Positions 1 to 11,684 of a stretch of 17,895 bases of DNA are shown one piece after another. Under the pieces are notes generated by a model, which ran no database searches, was not told the DNA's origin, and saw only the letters and a program-made list of their open reading frames with translations. Source of the DNA: Obelidium mucronatum (Eukaryota; Chytridiomycota; Chytridiomycetes; Chytridiales; Chytriomycetaceae); assembly GCA_025765595.1 (NCBI GenBank), contig JAIVFH010000482.1:1-17895 (forward strand), in the 5' to 3' direction. Position 1 is the first letter of the stretch. Every line of letters starts with the position of its first letter. A program made the position numbers and the translations under genes.

Positions 1-2865
1 TCAAGTCAATATCACAAAATATATCAACCCACAAACTCCTCAGCATTTGGGAAACTTAATGTTCCCTTCGATATGCGGCGCTCTAGCCATTGTGTACAAC
101 CTGCAAGGAGTCAACGGAACTCTCATATTTAATGCAACAGTGCTTGGGAACATCTTCACTGGATCTACAACCATGTGGAACGACGATGCTATTCAGCAGT
201 TGAACCCAACAGTCACCCTTCCAGCAGTTCCAATAAATGTTGCTGGACGTGGAGATTCATCAGGGTCCACAAATGTTTTTACAACATACCTTTCTGCCTA
301 TTCACCCAACTTCAAGAAAGCGATTGGAATTTCATCTCAACCAGTATGGCCTGCCTCATTTATCAAAAGAAACAGTGCAATCGAGTTAATGTACGTTTGC
401 GAAACTCTCCAAAACTCTATAACATATGTCCCACTGGAAGCTGTAATTCAAGCAAACACTGCATCTGTTTTGGTTGCGGGAATCTATAACAAACGCGGCC
501 GAGTTGTTTATCCCAGCATTGAAACAGTACAGGAAGCCCTGCACTCCTCAACGCCGAATTCGTATCAAAAACACCAATTCTTTTCTATAACGGATGCAGA
601 TAGCACAAAGGCGTATCCCATATCTTTGATGTCTTTTGTGCTGCTTCGAGAGAACTACTTGTACTTTGTCCCACCTACATCTACAACCTTGGACTGTGAC
701 CGCGTCAAGGAGCTGGTTCTGTTTTGGTACTTTGCATTCACGAACGTATTGGCGACTTCAGGATTGGCCAAGAACGGATGGGTTCCCATCAGTGGAAAGT
801 TGCTCGACTTTAACTTGGAAGCCCTTCATTCAGTCACTTGCAATCGCGTGAATATGATGAACCTGATTGAAATCGAGCTAGGAAAACATGAGTTTTACGG
901 TGAAAATGAAGAAAAGTATTTGATGGATACGAGTCATTCTTTTTGGGATGTTGTCGGCTCCTCGATTAGTGCTAGTCCGGTCGGATCCGCTGCTTATATA
1001 ATCTATTATGTCGCAGTGTCGCTGGCAGCACTGATTCCTTATGCCATCAACATGAAGAACTATCAAAAGTACAAATTAAAGGAAGACGAAGAAGATCAAA
1101 AGGCGAAAGTAGATGATCAAGATTTCGGAGAAGAAACAGCGATAAAACCTCAAGACAAGGGTGCCCCCGTCAGACAAACTCAACGGTCCCAAAGGCAAAG
1201 AGAACCATTCAAAACTACGTCGGAGTTTTCACAATATTTATCACAATGTTTCAGTTTGTTTATCTTTCCCTGCATCGGTCTATCGCCATTGATTCAAGTT
1301 CTTTGTTGGTCTCCGTTATTTCTTACGTTGGTCTGATAATTGACAGTCCTATTTACTATGCCATCTTGATAATAATGGCTGTCGTATGGGTAGCATGCCT
1401 CCAATATTCCATCATTGTGCATCCGTTCCTTTCAAGACACCATCCATTCACTGCAGCAAGACTTACATCCTTCCACACATTTATTGCTCTCTACCTCCCC
1501 AATTACGTCGCGATCTTCTATAATCCCTCCGTGGAACTCTTTGCAAAGGCCTTTGATTGCCGATTATCTCACATTACGAACCGCTTTTTCAACTCCTTCG
1601 ATCCTGGACATTTGCATTGCTTTAAAGGATATCATTGGGCTATGGTTGTTTTGAGTTTCATTTATACAACAAGTTTTGTGTTTTCTGTTGTTCGATATTC
1701 CAAAATTCTGAAGGCTCGTTGATATATATTTTTTTATTGTATTCTTTTCCTTTATTCTTATTTCATACATATATACAGAGTCTTCGGAAAAACTTTGACC
1801 TCAAAGACAAGGCCTGGAAAATCTACTTTGGATCCATCATCAAATGCTTTGTTATTATACTCTACTTTAACGTCCCGTCAAAGGCATTCTTGGCTGTAGC
1901 AACGATTCTCCAGCTGGGTCTTGGGCTGGCGGTTTTAAACTGGCGACCGAATGATTACGCGTGGTATGATTGGCTCCGTGGTGGATCTTATCTGTTTTGC
2001 AGTTTCATATCTGGGATTTTGTTTGTGCTTGAACTCGTGATCCAGGAATCAAATTACTCGCTTCGAAGCTTATTGAAAAGTCCGTTGATTTGGGGAGTAT
2101 TTGTGAGTATGATTGGATTTGTCGTATTAGGAAGCTTATTTGCAGGAAGGCAGTTTGAGATGGAGTTGTCCAACGCTGAGAAGGAGAAGCAGAAGGAGGA
2201 GATTGCAGCCTTTTTTGCCGCTTTTGTTCAAGAGTCGTTGGATGAAGATGATGAAGGGGATGTAGAGGAAATTGTGGCGTCAGTTCAAGCGTCAGAAGGA
2301 GTGGTTCGCGCTTCTTTGACGAAACGGGGTGGACCTTCGCAAATGTCTTCCAATAGTGACCAGCTTCAACCACATGATGCTATGCAAAGTTATCGCCGAA
2401 AATCTTCGATAGTAAGCGGATTTAGCAGTAACAAGTTTGGTGGATCAAAGCTGTCGCTGGTATGGGGTTTCCTTCGACTGTGTGTTCTTGTGTAACAGAA
2501 TGAATAATTAGGCTCATGCCAAAAAGCTGGAACCAATTATCCAAAAGGCTAAAACGTCAGGTTTAATTACAAACGCTGATGCCCGGTTACTTTTGAAAGC
2601 GATTCGAAACAATGACCCGCTTGTGTATCTCCTTTTTAAGCGATGTAATGGAGATTTTATGGTGTTCAAAGAGCTGCTGCATATTCAGGCGATTCATCTA
2701 TTTGACGAAAAATTTGCTGGGGTCGCAGGGGATGATTTACAGCTTGGAACAAACAAAGTTGGGCAGAGTATTACGTCTTTGGGATATCCCGTTTCTATTC
2801 AGCAGCAACCGCCACCGCTTGCTCACAAATTAAAGGATGCAGCTATTATTGAGGAAGATGAATAA
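1..2865 (+). CDS. PstS-like binding domain fused to a polytopic membrane protein (5' partial)
   Basis: The frame is open from base 2, so the gene starts upstream. Proposed exons: 2-1108, 1174 to about 1713, 1779-2459, 2512-2865. The first ~300 visible residues follow the periplasmic phosphate-binding (PstS, PBP-like) fold: MFPSICGALAIVYNL, then GNIFTGSTTMWND, then the ligand loop RGDSSGSTNVF, which corresponds to the R-x-DGSGT loop that holds phosphate in PstS. A hydrophobic segment (about 988-1060), a charged Lys/Glu loop and roughly eight or nine further hydrophobic segments follow between about 1219 and 2145. The rest is an acidic and Ser-rich tail ending in a Gln/Pro stretch and EEDE. I infer an extracellular solute-binding domain coupled to a membrane sensor, channel or transporter. 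I do not recognise the membrane family. Intron 1 (1109-1173) and intron 3 (2460-2511) keep frame with normal GT-AG ends; the donor of the second intron is uncertain. Confidence 0.72.
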
Positions 2866-2866
2866 A
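2861..2866 (+). terminator. AATAAA polyadenylation-like signal overlapping the stop codon
   Basis: AATAAA spans the TAA stop (2863-2865) of the binding-domain/membrane gene. It is a match to the canonical poly(A) hexamer, but its position on the stop codon makes a functional role uncertain. Confidence 0.25.
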
Positions 2867-3060
2867 TCAATACTTTCAACCGTAAAACAATTTTTCGGAA
2901 CTCAAAACCCGTGGCGTCGATTCGCTTGCATGCCATGGAATCGAGGACTCGACGAGAAGGATTCACTGACACGATTTCCACACATCACTCAAGTATTCGT
3001 CAATCAATTTTTGTGATTGTCATTTCATTCAATCAAAAAAGTCTTTACCTGACACTCGCA

Positions 3061-4444
3061 ATGTTCCTACGGCAGGTCCTCTCGGCGATTCTATTGGCCC
3101 AAATAACATTTGCGGCCACGTTTAATGAAACCAACGGCGATTTGTTAAACTGTTTTTGACATTGCCAACTATACTCGGTTTGTTGGCAAATCATCCTCTT
3201 GTTGTGTCTGCATAGCTGCTGGAATCAAATATAATTCATAAATAATTGAAAATGTTACTTCCCTGATATAACTTTATCAGAGCAAAGGCACTGTGGGAAA
3301 GCAAAAACTGGTTTCGGAATTCACAAAATCAATGGACATCAAACAGGGCAACCAAGTGCTGTACATCAAGTACTCTAACAATTCGCCAGTCAAGATTGAA
3401 ACAAGCTTTCAATTCGGCAAAGAAAGAGGAAGACAACTGTCTGATGTCTCCGATGTGATTGAAGCTGTCAAAGAAGCTCTCGTTCCTCGCTTTGTCTCCA
3501 CTCCCATTGACGAACTCGCCATACACTCCACTATCGACGATGTTGAATCCCGTCTTGCTGGAAACCTGCTTCTATCTGATATCCCCGCTGCTTCTTGTTC
3601 TTATGAAAACCCACTCATCATCAGATCGAAGAATGATACGATGCCCAGACGTTTGAATACAACTGATTCTGCGGCAGAGCTGTGTAGTATTCATCCTGAT
3701 GTTCAAACTGAGATCTGGAAGTCTGTGATTCATCTCTCGTGTCCTGAATTCAGTGGAACAGGAATCATTGTCGACAAAACAGCTTCACATCTCTACATCC
3801 TCACGAATTTGCATCTGTTGGGAAATGATATAGAAGTCATGAGTCATGTCAGTGATCGCTTTCGACTAGAAGTCGAAAAACGATTTGAGGGCACACGATC
3901 CAAATCAAAACATACAGAGAAACGCAAAGCTGCTCCTGACTCATTCTCAACTGACTCTATCACGATTCAAGTCGAAAAGTATTCTGGCGTTCCACTCTCA
4001 AAGCTACAATGTGTCATGGAATTTGTTCTTGAATCCAAGATCTGTTGGGCTGCCAGTTACTGGCACGATTGCATGATTATGGAGGTGCCTGCTCCAATAG
4101 CGTCCGGGCTGGAGAAGTGCGAGTTGGGCCGGTCTGATTATCACACCACATTGCCTGTTCACATATTTGGATTTCCGGGAATTTTGACATCCTATGAGCA
4201 ATTTGGACACAACTATGCAGTTATTCCGGCAGAAATCACTGGAAAAGACGAGCATGGCCATATCATCCTCTCCTGTTTATCAACACCTGGTCTTTCAGGT
4301 AGTGCCATATTTTGTACAGGTGGTGGATATCCTATTGGTTACCTGGGTGGTGGATTTAACACGTCGAAGAATGAGCAATATCAATGCTACGGGCATGGAT
4401 TGGACAGCGTTTCAAAAGATTTGCCAAGATTCTTTTCTAAGTGA
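3061..4444 (+). CDS. Secreted trypsin-fold serine peptidase, intact triad
   Basis: Likely join 3061-3143 and 3283-4444 (414 aa). The first exon reads MFLRQVLSAILLAQITFA followed by ATFNETNG, a typical signal peptide with an Ala-x-Ala-like cleavage site. The large exon holds a chymotrypsin/HtrA-like peptidase: SGTGIIV then ILTNLHLL with catalytic His205 (codon 3812), WHDCMIMEV with Asp290 (codon 4067), and GLSGSAIF with Ser366 (codon 4295). The G-x-S-G-S pattern resembles HtrA/V8-type peptidases more than the GDSGGP of digestive trypsin. About 150 residues between signal peptide and core have no motif I recognise and may be a propeptide. The junction is inferred: the main exon is closed upstream by a stop at 3269-3271, and joining 3143 to 3283 (a 139-nt intron) restores frame. 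A join of 3151 to 3288 also fits. Substrate is unknown; secretion is inferred. Confidence 0.7.
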
Positions 4445-4503
4445 GTGGTGGAAAGTACAAGTTCCTTAACATTCATCGGAATGCTTTCTCTTTTGAAGAA
4501 GTC

Positions 4504-4509
4504 AATAAA
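4504..4509 (+). terminator. Poly(A)-like signal of the serine peptidase gene
   Basis: AATAAA lies 60 nt after the peptidase stop codon and about 35 nt before the first ATG of the next gene, so the intergenic spacer is very short. Confidence 0.4.
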
Positions 4510-4542
4510 GTGATGAGGGCATACTTTTATTGATCAAAAGTG

Positions 4543-7500
4543 ATGACAACACCGCTTCCAATTGACATCTTCCGGTGTTTGGGAGCCCATTCACTGCTTG
4601 CTCCAACCATTTCAGAGACTGGATCCAAGGAGAAGATCGCTGCATCTCAGGAACTTACTGGCGCTGCTGTTCCGTCAAAGGGTGAAGTTGAACATCAAGA
4701 AAAACACACATTGGATCGCATCGCTGATTGTCTCTACAGATGCGACTGCGGCAGCTGTGGAAGCTCACTTTGCCAAATATTATCCATTGGGCATTGTATC
4801 GTTTGAACTGAGCAGCGGCAAAAACGTGTTGGATTTGACTTTCATCAGTGCATTGAACGCAGTCAGTGGAGCTCTGGCTGCAGTCAAAGAGGACTTGTCA
4901 AATGCTGTTAAAACGGAACAGGATGGACTGGTTTGGTTTCCCTTTTGGCGCTGTGGCTGGCTAATGTAAAGATCCCAAATGTTTTAGTTCCAACTGTATG
5001 CCACGATTCTGTTGGCGAGAATTGCGCTTCTATCGGGTGACTTCAAGCAAGTGATTTCTGTGCTTGGCGAATGGGTGTTTACTGTTGATGTCGCAAAAAG
5101 ACGTAAATTGGATGTCTTGCTGGATGGTGGACTGGGAATGTATGGGAGGGTTGTTTTCTTGATGGCAGTCACTACTCTGGGTAGGTTTTAAGAAATTCGT
5201 GACAGAATTTAAGGTATTAATATCATGTTGATTTGGATTCCTAAAGGGCAAGCTTTTTTGTCAATCCAAGACCTTGAGCAAGCAACAAAATGTTTCGAAC
5301 TTGCAAGCGAATTCGTCGATCGAAAGCTGTATATCCCACCTTCCGCGACTTCTATTGCTCACCCTGAATTGCGGAAACTTGTTCAAAGTGTGTCTCAAGA
5401 CCAGTGGATGGCGTGGAACGAGGAGTATCTGTACACATGGATCGGCCTTGTTGGACAACAAAGGTAATTCTCATTTGCGATAGTAAAAACGGAATAATTT
5501 GATACTGTTCACAGTGATTTTCCGCGTGTCATTCAACTGGCGCGTCAATACACACTACTCCTCTCCCAAGTCCCTGTTTCTTTCCGACCTCAGAAACGGG
5601 CTTCTGTTCTACGGCTACTTCTCACAACTATCGCAAATCAATCTGAAAAGAATGGAACACCCGCAGTAGTGGCTACACCCAGTCGCAGTCCCGTAGGCGC
5701 CACCACACTCTTTCCGTTTTCAACTTTCAGCCCTTTCTCTGGAATTCCTCATTCGCAGATTATTTATCCTCCACAAGTTTCATCTGCTGTTCTTACTGAA
5801 TTCCGAACTTTTTTGCCAATCTACGAGAGCCTTGTACTTGAGACCTGTAATTTCCCACGGTTGGCGGGCGGAGAAGATCCGGAGAAAGAGCAATTAATGA
5901 CTTGGAGACATGCGCGAGTAGTCGAGTTATTTGAGTGGTGGGGAATGGTGGAGAATTGCGTGGTAGAAGGCGGATCGAATGGAGTGTGGGATGCTGTAGA
6001 GCGAGGATATCGTGTTGTGGAGGTAGAAAATGCCGCTAGTGAGATTTGATTTCATGATCTGATCAAGTTTTTTTTTTATTTGCTTCAGATCATGTATCGG
6101 GGCACAAAACACACGTTCCAGAACCTGAAAATCCTTCGTCATCTCGCTCATGCATTTGTTTCGCTTTTGGGGCATTTATGTGACAGTGCAAGCGATTTGG
6201 AGGTTCAGGAAGCGTTCTTGGCGTTACGTGCTTATGTTGATTTGTACGCCAAACGACGCAGTGAGTCGATTGCAGACCATAAAAAGCACGGGACGGAATT
6301 CCGTGGAAATGTTGAAGGCGAAACTCTTGCAGATGCCGTTGGAGTTTTGTTGAGCGGAGTTCGATTGTCTCTTGTTTGGTTTCGTGGAGATGATGAATTG
6401 GTGCGTTGCTTGTTGTTGAAGTTGGGAATATTTATGAAGGTCATTTTCTAGCTGAATACCGCCCGCCGATTCATTGATTTTGCTCTTGAAATTTCTGACG
6501 AAACTGGTTCCATATCATATCCCGCTCAAGAATTAAATGAGCTGTATCATTACGTGTACAAATACAGGGGTATTGTGTATGGAGAGCTGTCGGCGGAAGT
6601 CACCAATTCTGCAGACCGTCGCGGCTTCCAAGAAACGGCCGTGTCGAATTTAAGAGAGAGTTTGGAGCGGCGCAATCAAGAATCATCGAAAGGAGATTGG
6701 CAGCTTTTTTATCAATTGGCTTTGCAACTTGGTGAAATGGGAGAGGTACGTTAATTTCACACCTTCTCAGTCCTTTCCATTTAGATTCTTACAAATTTGA
6801 GTCAAGATTCCTGATGCGGTTATGGCGATTCAAGAATCTCTGACATTGAATTCAGCAAATGTCGCATCTTGGAATCTTTTGGCTTTGCTATTGACTTCTC
6901 TTCGTCAGTACTCGCAGGCTTTCGAAGTTTGCGATGCTGGCTGGAAGGAGGGAATTGATAGCGCTCCAGTAAAGGCATCTGTCAGCGGAATTTCAGTTGA
7001 TGGAAACGATGGCATTGTCATTTGGGACTCTGTCCCGGTTCGCGTGAAGGAAGATTTGTTCAAGTTGAGTTTTTTCTGATTTTCATGCTTCGCTTTCCCT
7101 TTTCTAAAAGTCCCTTGATTATATAATTTAAGCTTAAAACTTACCCAATTATCCATTGTCGCAAAACTGCATGGTCCAAAAGCGGCGCTGGAAGCATTGC
7201 AACCTTTATTCAGTCTCTTTTCTCGAATGTTTAATACTCTCCTTAAATCTTTGGATCCAAACCAAAACTCGATCAGCGGTCCCGCTACTCCAGTTGCTTA
7301 CTCATATGCCAGCTCTGAAGCATCTTGCAGCAACAACTCTCCGTCCTTTTTAAAACACGATCGAATGCCTTCAGGAAGTCTTGCTCCATCTGTGGATCCA
7401 AGACACTCTCGCTCACCAACAGACGCATCCAAAACTCCAGTTGTGGCGGCGGGAGACGCTTCATCGAATTCCAGCTGTCCTCCTTACTTTGGATATTCAT

Positions 7501-8717
7501 TCCGTTTATTTGATCTCCAAATTTGTGTCTGGACGACGGCGGCAAGACTTTATACGCACATGAAGTTGTTTGTCGATGCTGGATTGGCGTTGGCCGAGGC
7601 TGAAACACTGTCCAAGTCTTGGGTTCTGCTGGACCAGCGCGTTCGTGGTCGCGAGTCGCTTTTGTTCAAAGGAAGCGGGGGCGTAGAAAGCGATGGTTTT
7701 GTGGATCGAAGTGAAGTTGTGATTCCATTGCCTTCACGGAAAGTTTCATTGCTGAAGAAGGGTGCAAAGACGGGAGCGGCTCCTGCCGCCACAGGGTCAA
7801 ATGTTGCTGTCAAGAATCAATCAGAAGGAGTTGACGTGGATAAGCGATGGGGAGTTGCGGATTCCAGTTTGAGAAGAGTATTGGCGGATGTTTGCTTTGG
7901 GGTGAGTTTAGTGTTTTTATAATATTCTGATTCTGATCCTCATCCTTCCAAGAATGCGCTGCTGAAGGAGGCAAAATACTTTGCCGCTCAAGAAGCCGAA
8001 TCCCTTCCATCTTTTTCAAAGTATCTTCCACCAGTTTCCGAAAAGGGGCCTCAAGAAAAGTCCCAGTCTCAACGAAGATTTAGCTTCCACTCGACATTTA
8101 CAATCAACCACTCTGCCTCAAACAACTCTCTCCGTCCAGGGTCGATTAAAGGAAGTATGAACTCGTTGGCACCAACTACAAATAGTTTGGATAGTCCAGA
8201 AAGGCCTTCAGTACAGCGCGGATCCCCACAGTCTTCAATCGCCCAACCTGTTCGACCACCAACACTCCCAGAAGAACCTCCTATTACAATTGATGCTATT
8301 ATTGATGATCTGCATGTTTGTCTCGCTCTTGACAATGAGCATGTTCCGTCTCGTGTTGAGCTCGCAAAAATGTATCAGTTGAAATCCATTGAAAGCCTTG
8401 CCGAAGCTGAGTATTGGTTCGAAAGAACTTGCCGACGGAGCAAGCTTCGCGGGTCGGGTAGTGGTTCACGAGGCTTGTCGACTCACTTTGGTGGCCTTAC
8501 TGGAGAATATGGAGTTGAATGCTGGGCCGGGTTAGGTGAAATTATGCGGGAGACTGCTAGTTTAAGCATTATGGATGGCGTGCCGAAAGTTGTGGAAGGA
8601 GCGGAAGTAGATGTAGGAAGATTGAATTCTGCCAGAGAATGCCTGTACTTTGCTGTTGAAAAGGAGAGGACTATTGCTGCCCGTGGGTTTCAGTGTTTGA
8701 GTAGATCTTGTGAATGA
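4543..8717 (+). CDS. YPP1/TTC7-family TPR protein (PI4-kinase plasma-membrane scaffold)
   Basis: Exons: ~4547-4930, 4988-5180, 5247-5463, 5515-6022, 6089-6400, 6452-6745, 6807-7057, 7133-7901, 7953-8717, giving about 1,225 aa. All joins keep frame with GT-AG introns of 51-75 nt. Family marks seen: WEPIHCLLQPFQRLDPRRR near the start, RGTKHTFQNLKILRHLAHAF, the TPR pair around VMAIQESLTLNSANVASWN, VAKLHGPKAALEAL, and C-terminal TPRs with LDNEHVPSRVELAKMY and ARECLYFAVEKE. Ser/Pro-rich low-complexity inserts lie near 7270-7480 and 8050-8270. In yeast, Ypp1 (TTC7 in animals) joins Efr3 to bring the PI 4-kinase Stt4 to the plasma membrane; that role is taken from the family. The start is unresolved: the good ATG at 4543 is in a different frame from WEPIHC, with no clear splice site between them, so either a short upstream exon is missed or one base is wrong. 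Confidence 0.8.
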
Positions 8718-9009
8718 GAGAACTGAAAGTAAAAGTTAACAACGATAAGTACTCTTAAATTTTTGGGAAGAGATTTGCAACTGAAAGCGGCCACTGTCAT
8801 TGACAATTTTCTGTGAACGCGTCGAATCAGTCTCAATTCCTCATTCTTGCTTGCAATAATCGCTCAATATTGCAAATCCAAGGGAGTGACTCCAAATAAT
8901 GTAAATAGTGCGACCGCATATTTTTTTACACTCAGACAACTTCCCATTGTTCACAGATCACTCGCCAAAAACGTCGATATCCGTCTCAATGCCATACGCG
9001 ACATCGAAA
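8718..9009 (+). promoter_or_regulatory. YPP1/TTC7-CDC14 spacer with an ACGCGT box
   Basis: This 292-nt stretch has no convincing gene. It contains ACGCGT at 8817-8822, about 190 nt upstream of the proposed CDC14 start, and ACGCGA at 8996-9001. ACGCGT is the MluI cell-cycle box bound by MBF in yeasts, which would suit a cell-cycle gene. Whether this organism uses it here is inference from a short motif. A 63-codon open frame at 8847-9038 is judged to be chance. Confidence 0.35.
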
Positions 9010-11468
9010 ATGAATACACCCTTAGCCAGCTCATTTGATCCCATGAACCACAGTAGGGAGTTCATCAAAGGTTGATCAACATCGAAAACGCGATCTCTGC
9101 ACCACTCTAAAAAAAATCAACCCAGATAAACTATACTATACATGGGTCACACAGGCCCCACAGCAGACACAAACTATCCATTACTTTACCATCGATAATA
9201 CCCTGATCTACATAAACTTTTACTCGGATTTTGGACCCAACAGTCTCGCCCATGTTCTTCGATTTTGCGAAATGATGAAAGACAAGTTCAATGTAAGCAA
9301 AATGACAACTGGGAATTTCAAGCTCGTTTTTGCTTATGTTTTCTTTTCTCGACCCTAAACACAGAATCCAAATCTCAAGAACAAGAAAATCTGCTTGTAT
9401 TCATCATCAGAGAGTGATAAACGCGCCAATGCCGCGTTTTTAATGTGTACATATATGGTATAACCGTGAAGAGGCCACGTTTCCGAAGAAATATTAACCA
9501 TGGAATCCATTTCAGCTGCTTGTCCAAAAAAAGAAACCAGAAGAGGCGTTCCAGCCCCTTGTTGGAATCAACCCTCCGTTTCTACCATACCGCGATGCAG
9601 GATACGGAGCCGCTACTTATCATATCACAATCTTGGACTGCTTGAAGGGATTGTACAAGGCTCTCAACATGGGACTCCTCCATATCGAAAACATTGACGC
9701 AAACGAATACGAATTCTATGAAAAAGTAGAGCATGGGGATTTAAATTGGATTACTGACAAGTTTATTGCATTGGCTTGTCCTCGAGATGACATTCAGACA
9801 GCTTCGTCACCATATCAGACAAACATGTTAGTAGAAAAACATACACTGGAAGAAATCAATACAGTGGAATATATTTCTTCCGCTTTATCTCTCTTTACTT
9901 TTGGCGTCTCTGGGTTCGCTAAAATTGCGTGTAGGTTTGGTTACAACACATCAATGAAGTCCCAAGCAGGAGCAGTGAGGAAGCCATATCAACCGGCCTA
10001 TAAAATGGATGATTTGGTGTCTCTACTAAAAGAGCGAGGATCAACTATGATGGTTCGATTGAACAACAAGACTTATGATAAAAAGAAAATCTGTGAGGCT
10101 GGTATTGAGCATGTGGAGCTCTACTTTCCAGATGGTACTACTCCACCAGAAGGAATTTTGAAAAGATTTCTGGATCTTTGCGAAAGCCAGCCAGGTGAGT
10201 ACACTTGAATCTACCAAATATATTAGGTTTCTCATCGGAATCAAAAGGCGTGATCGCTGTGCATTGCAAAGCCGGACTGGGGAGAACCGGAACCTTAATA
10301 GCTTGTTACATCATGAAGCATTACAAATTTACCGCATCTGAGGTCATCGGCTTGCTTCGTGTACTTCGACCTGGAAGCGTTGTTGGACCGCAACAAAACT
10401 ACTTGCAAAGGTTCGCAGCATTCATTGGATAGTCTTTAGTGGTTGATTCTTACTATTTATCTGATTAAGCATGCAAGCCAAGTTATGGAGGATGCATCCG
10501 GCAACAGTACTTTCTCCAGAAATATCGATGCTGAGACCGCCAACATTCCCCACATCACAAAGATTTCCAAACTCAGAAGCCATCTCGTCCGTTCAAATTA
10601 GAACATCCACAGAGCAGCTAAATGCAGCCGTATCTCGATTGCAACAACAAAAATCATCCTCGTCAAACACAGATTTGATGGTAGTCGATAATGAAGATGA
10701 CTTGGAAGCGGAATTGGGATCAATTACAATGGAAGATGTTGGAGCCTATGGTGTGGAACAGAATCTGTTCTACCAAGAACAAGAATCCCCTGTGACTCTT
10801 GCAACTGCTGCTCTGAACATGACTACAATGGATTCAGAGGCGACGATCGAGTACGCGGAAGGTGGCGGTGGCATTTACGCGGGGTATGCAGTTCCTGTGC
10901 AGCCACGCAAGCAAATAGCAGCCACAAAGAGAGATGTTGTTGGTGGAAGTGTTCCCAGTGCTGGCTTTGCAAAGGTAAAATAGAAGCAATTCTAACACTG
11001 CGCGTTTCTAGCGTTAACCTTTTTTCCAACATTTTACAGAACTATCACCCAGCTTCGACTACAGACCAATGGCGAAACAATACACCACTACCCAACTCAA
11101 AAACCCCTGAACCATCAATGGGACACCCACACACAACGTCTCAGCAATCGCAATCTTCTGCGCAAAAAAACTACGCGTATTCATCAAAGCCAACGACATC
11201 TTCTGCCTTTACACAACAGCAAGGGGCTCAGCCACGATACAACTTAAGACCCAACTCACAAGCATCATCAGCTTCTAGACCTGGAACTCAGCAAATGCAG
11301 CCGCGGTCTGTTTCTCGTGCCGAAACATCTGGAATTGAAGCTCTAATGGTCGCTGGCAAAAATGTGGAAAGACAGCGCGTGGTGCCAACTGCGGGAATGA
11401 GTTTCGAAGAGGTGCACATGGAGCAGCAAAAACAAATTCAAAAAATTGGCGGGAACAGGAGAGGATGA
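9010..11468 (+). CDS. CDC14: CDC14 dual-specificity protein phosphatase
   Basis: Exons 9010-9070, 9126-9292, 9365-9457, 9516-10194, 10248-10410, 10470-10974, 11040-11468 give 698 aa. The N-terminal Cdc14 domain is plain ([58 protein letters not shown]), followed by the catalytic domain with WPD-type Asp in YFPDGTTPP (residue 313) and P-loop [11 protein letters not shown] (Cys340), then [13 protein letters not shown]. The tail (about 250 aa) is Gln/Ser-rich with Ser/Thr-Pro sites. Cdc14 reverses CDK phosphorylation at mitotic exit and cytokinesis. Start: ATG 9010 is in frame with A at -3; ATG 8989 and 9043 are alternatives. An unusual stretch at 9827-9934 is probably one more intron (gttagt to gtgtag, 108 nt, in frame), which would give 662 aa. 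The active-site intron acceptor was placed at 10247 because this aligns with the family without an insertion. Confidence 0.93.
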
Positions 11469-11570
11469 CATAGGGTCGGGATTTTTACAAGGATGATGGA
11501 GGGGCTCGTTTTTATTTCGCTGCATTTCTTCTTGGGTCTTCTATATTCTATTGTCATGCATTGAACAAGG

Positions 11571-11576
11571 AATAAA
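11571..11576 (+). terminator. Poly(A)-like signal of CDC14
   Basis: AATAAA lies about 100 nt after the CDC14 stop codon, with no other gene in between. Confidence 0.45.
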
Positions 11577-11684
11577 GTGCAGAGTTAATAGTAAGGTCCT
11601 CTATTCCCCGTTAAGGATAAGGGCCCATTTTCTCAAGGCTGTTATCTATGCTTGGGTCGATTGACACGTTTTTCGCCCCTTATT

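Noticed and set aside
1219..2145. Seven-transmembrane (GPCR-like) reading of gene 1
   Set aside because: I count about eight or nine hydrophobic segments here plus one earlier at 988-1060, and see no GPCR motif.
2911..3060. Longer N-terminus for the secreted peptidase from an upstream open frame
   Set aside because: Starting at 3061 gives a textbook signal peptide; the upstream part is polar with no homology and would bury the signal.
4965..4987. A 23- or 35-nt intron at the first junction of the YPP1/TTC7 gene
   Set aside because: A donor at 4931 gives a 57-nt intron with phase 0 on both sides and a sensible join (QDGL-FQLYATILLARIA).
8847..9038. A 63-codon open frame with ATG in the spacer before CDC14
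   Set aside because: No recognisable motif. It overlaps the CDC14 5' end in another frame, and the CDC14 N-terminus (REFIKDKLYY) is explained without it.
10195..10226. A 32-nt intron in CDC14 just before the active site
   Set aside because: Frame is kept, but using the acceptor at 10247 gives a 53-nt intron of normal size and aligns the P-loop region with the family without an extra seven residues.
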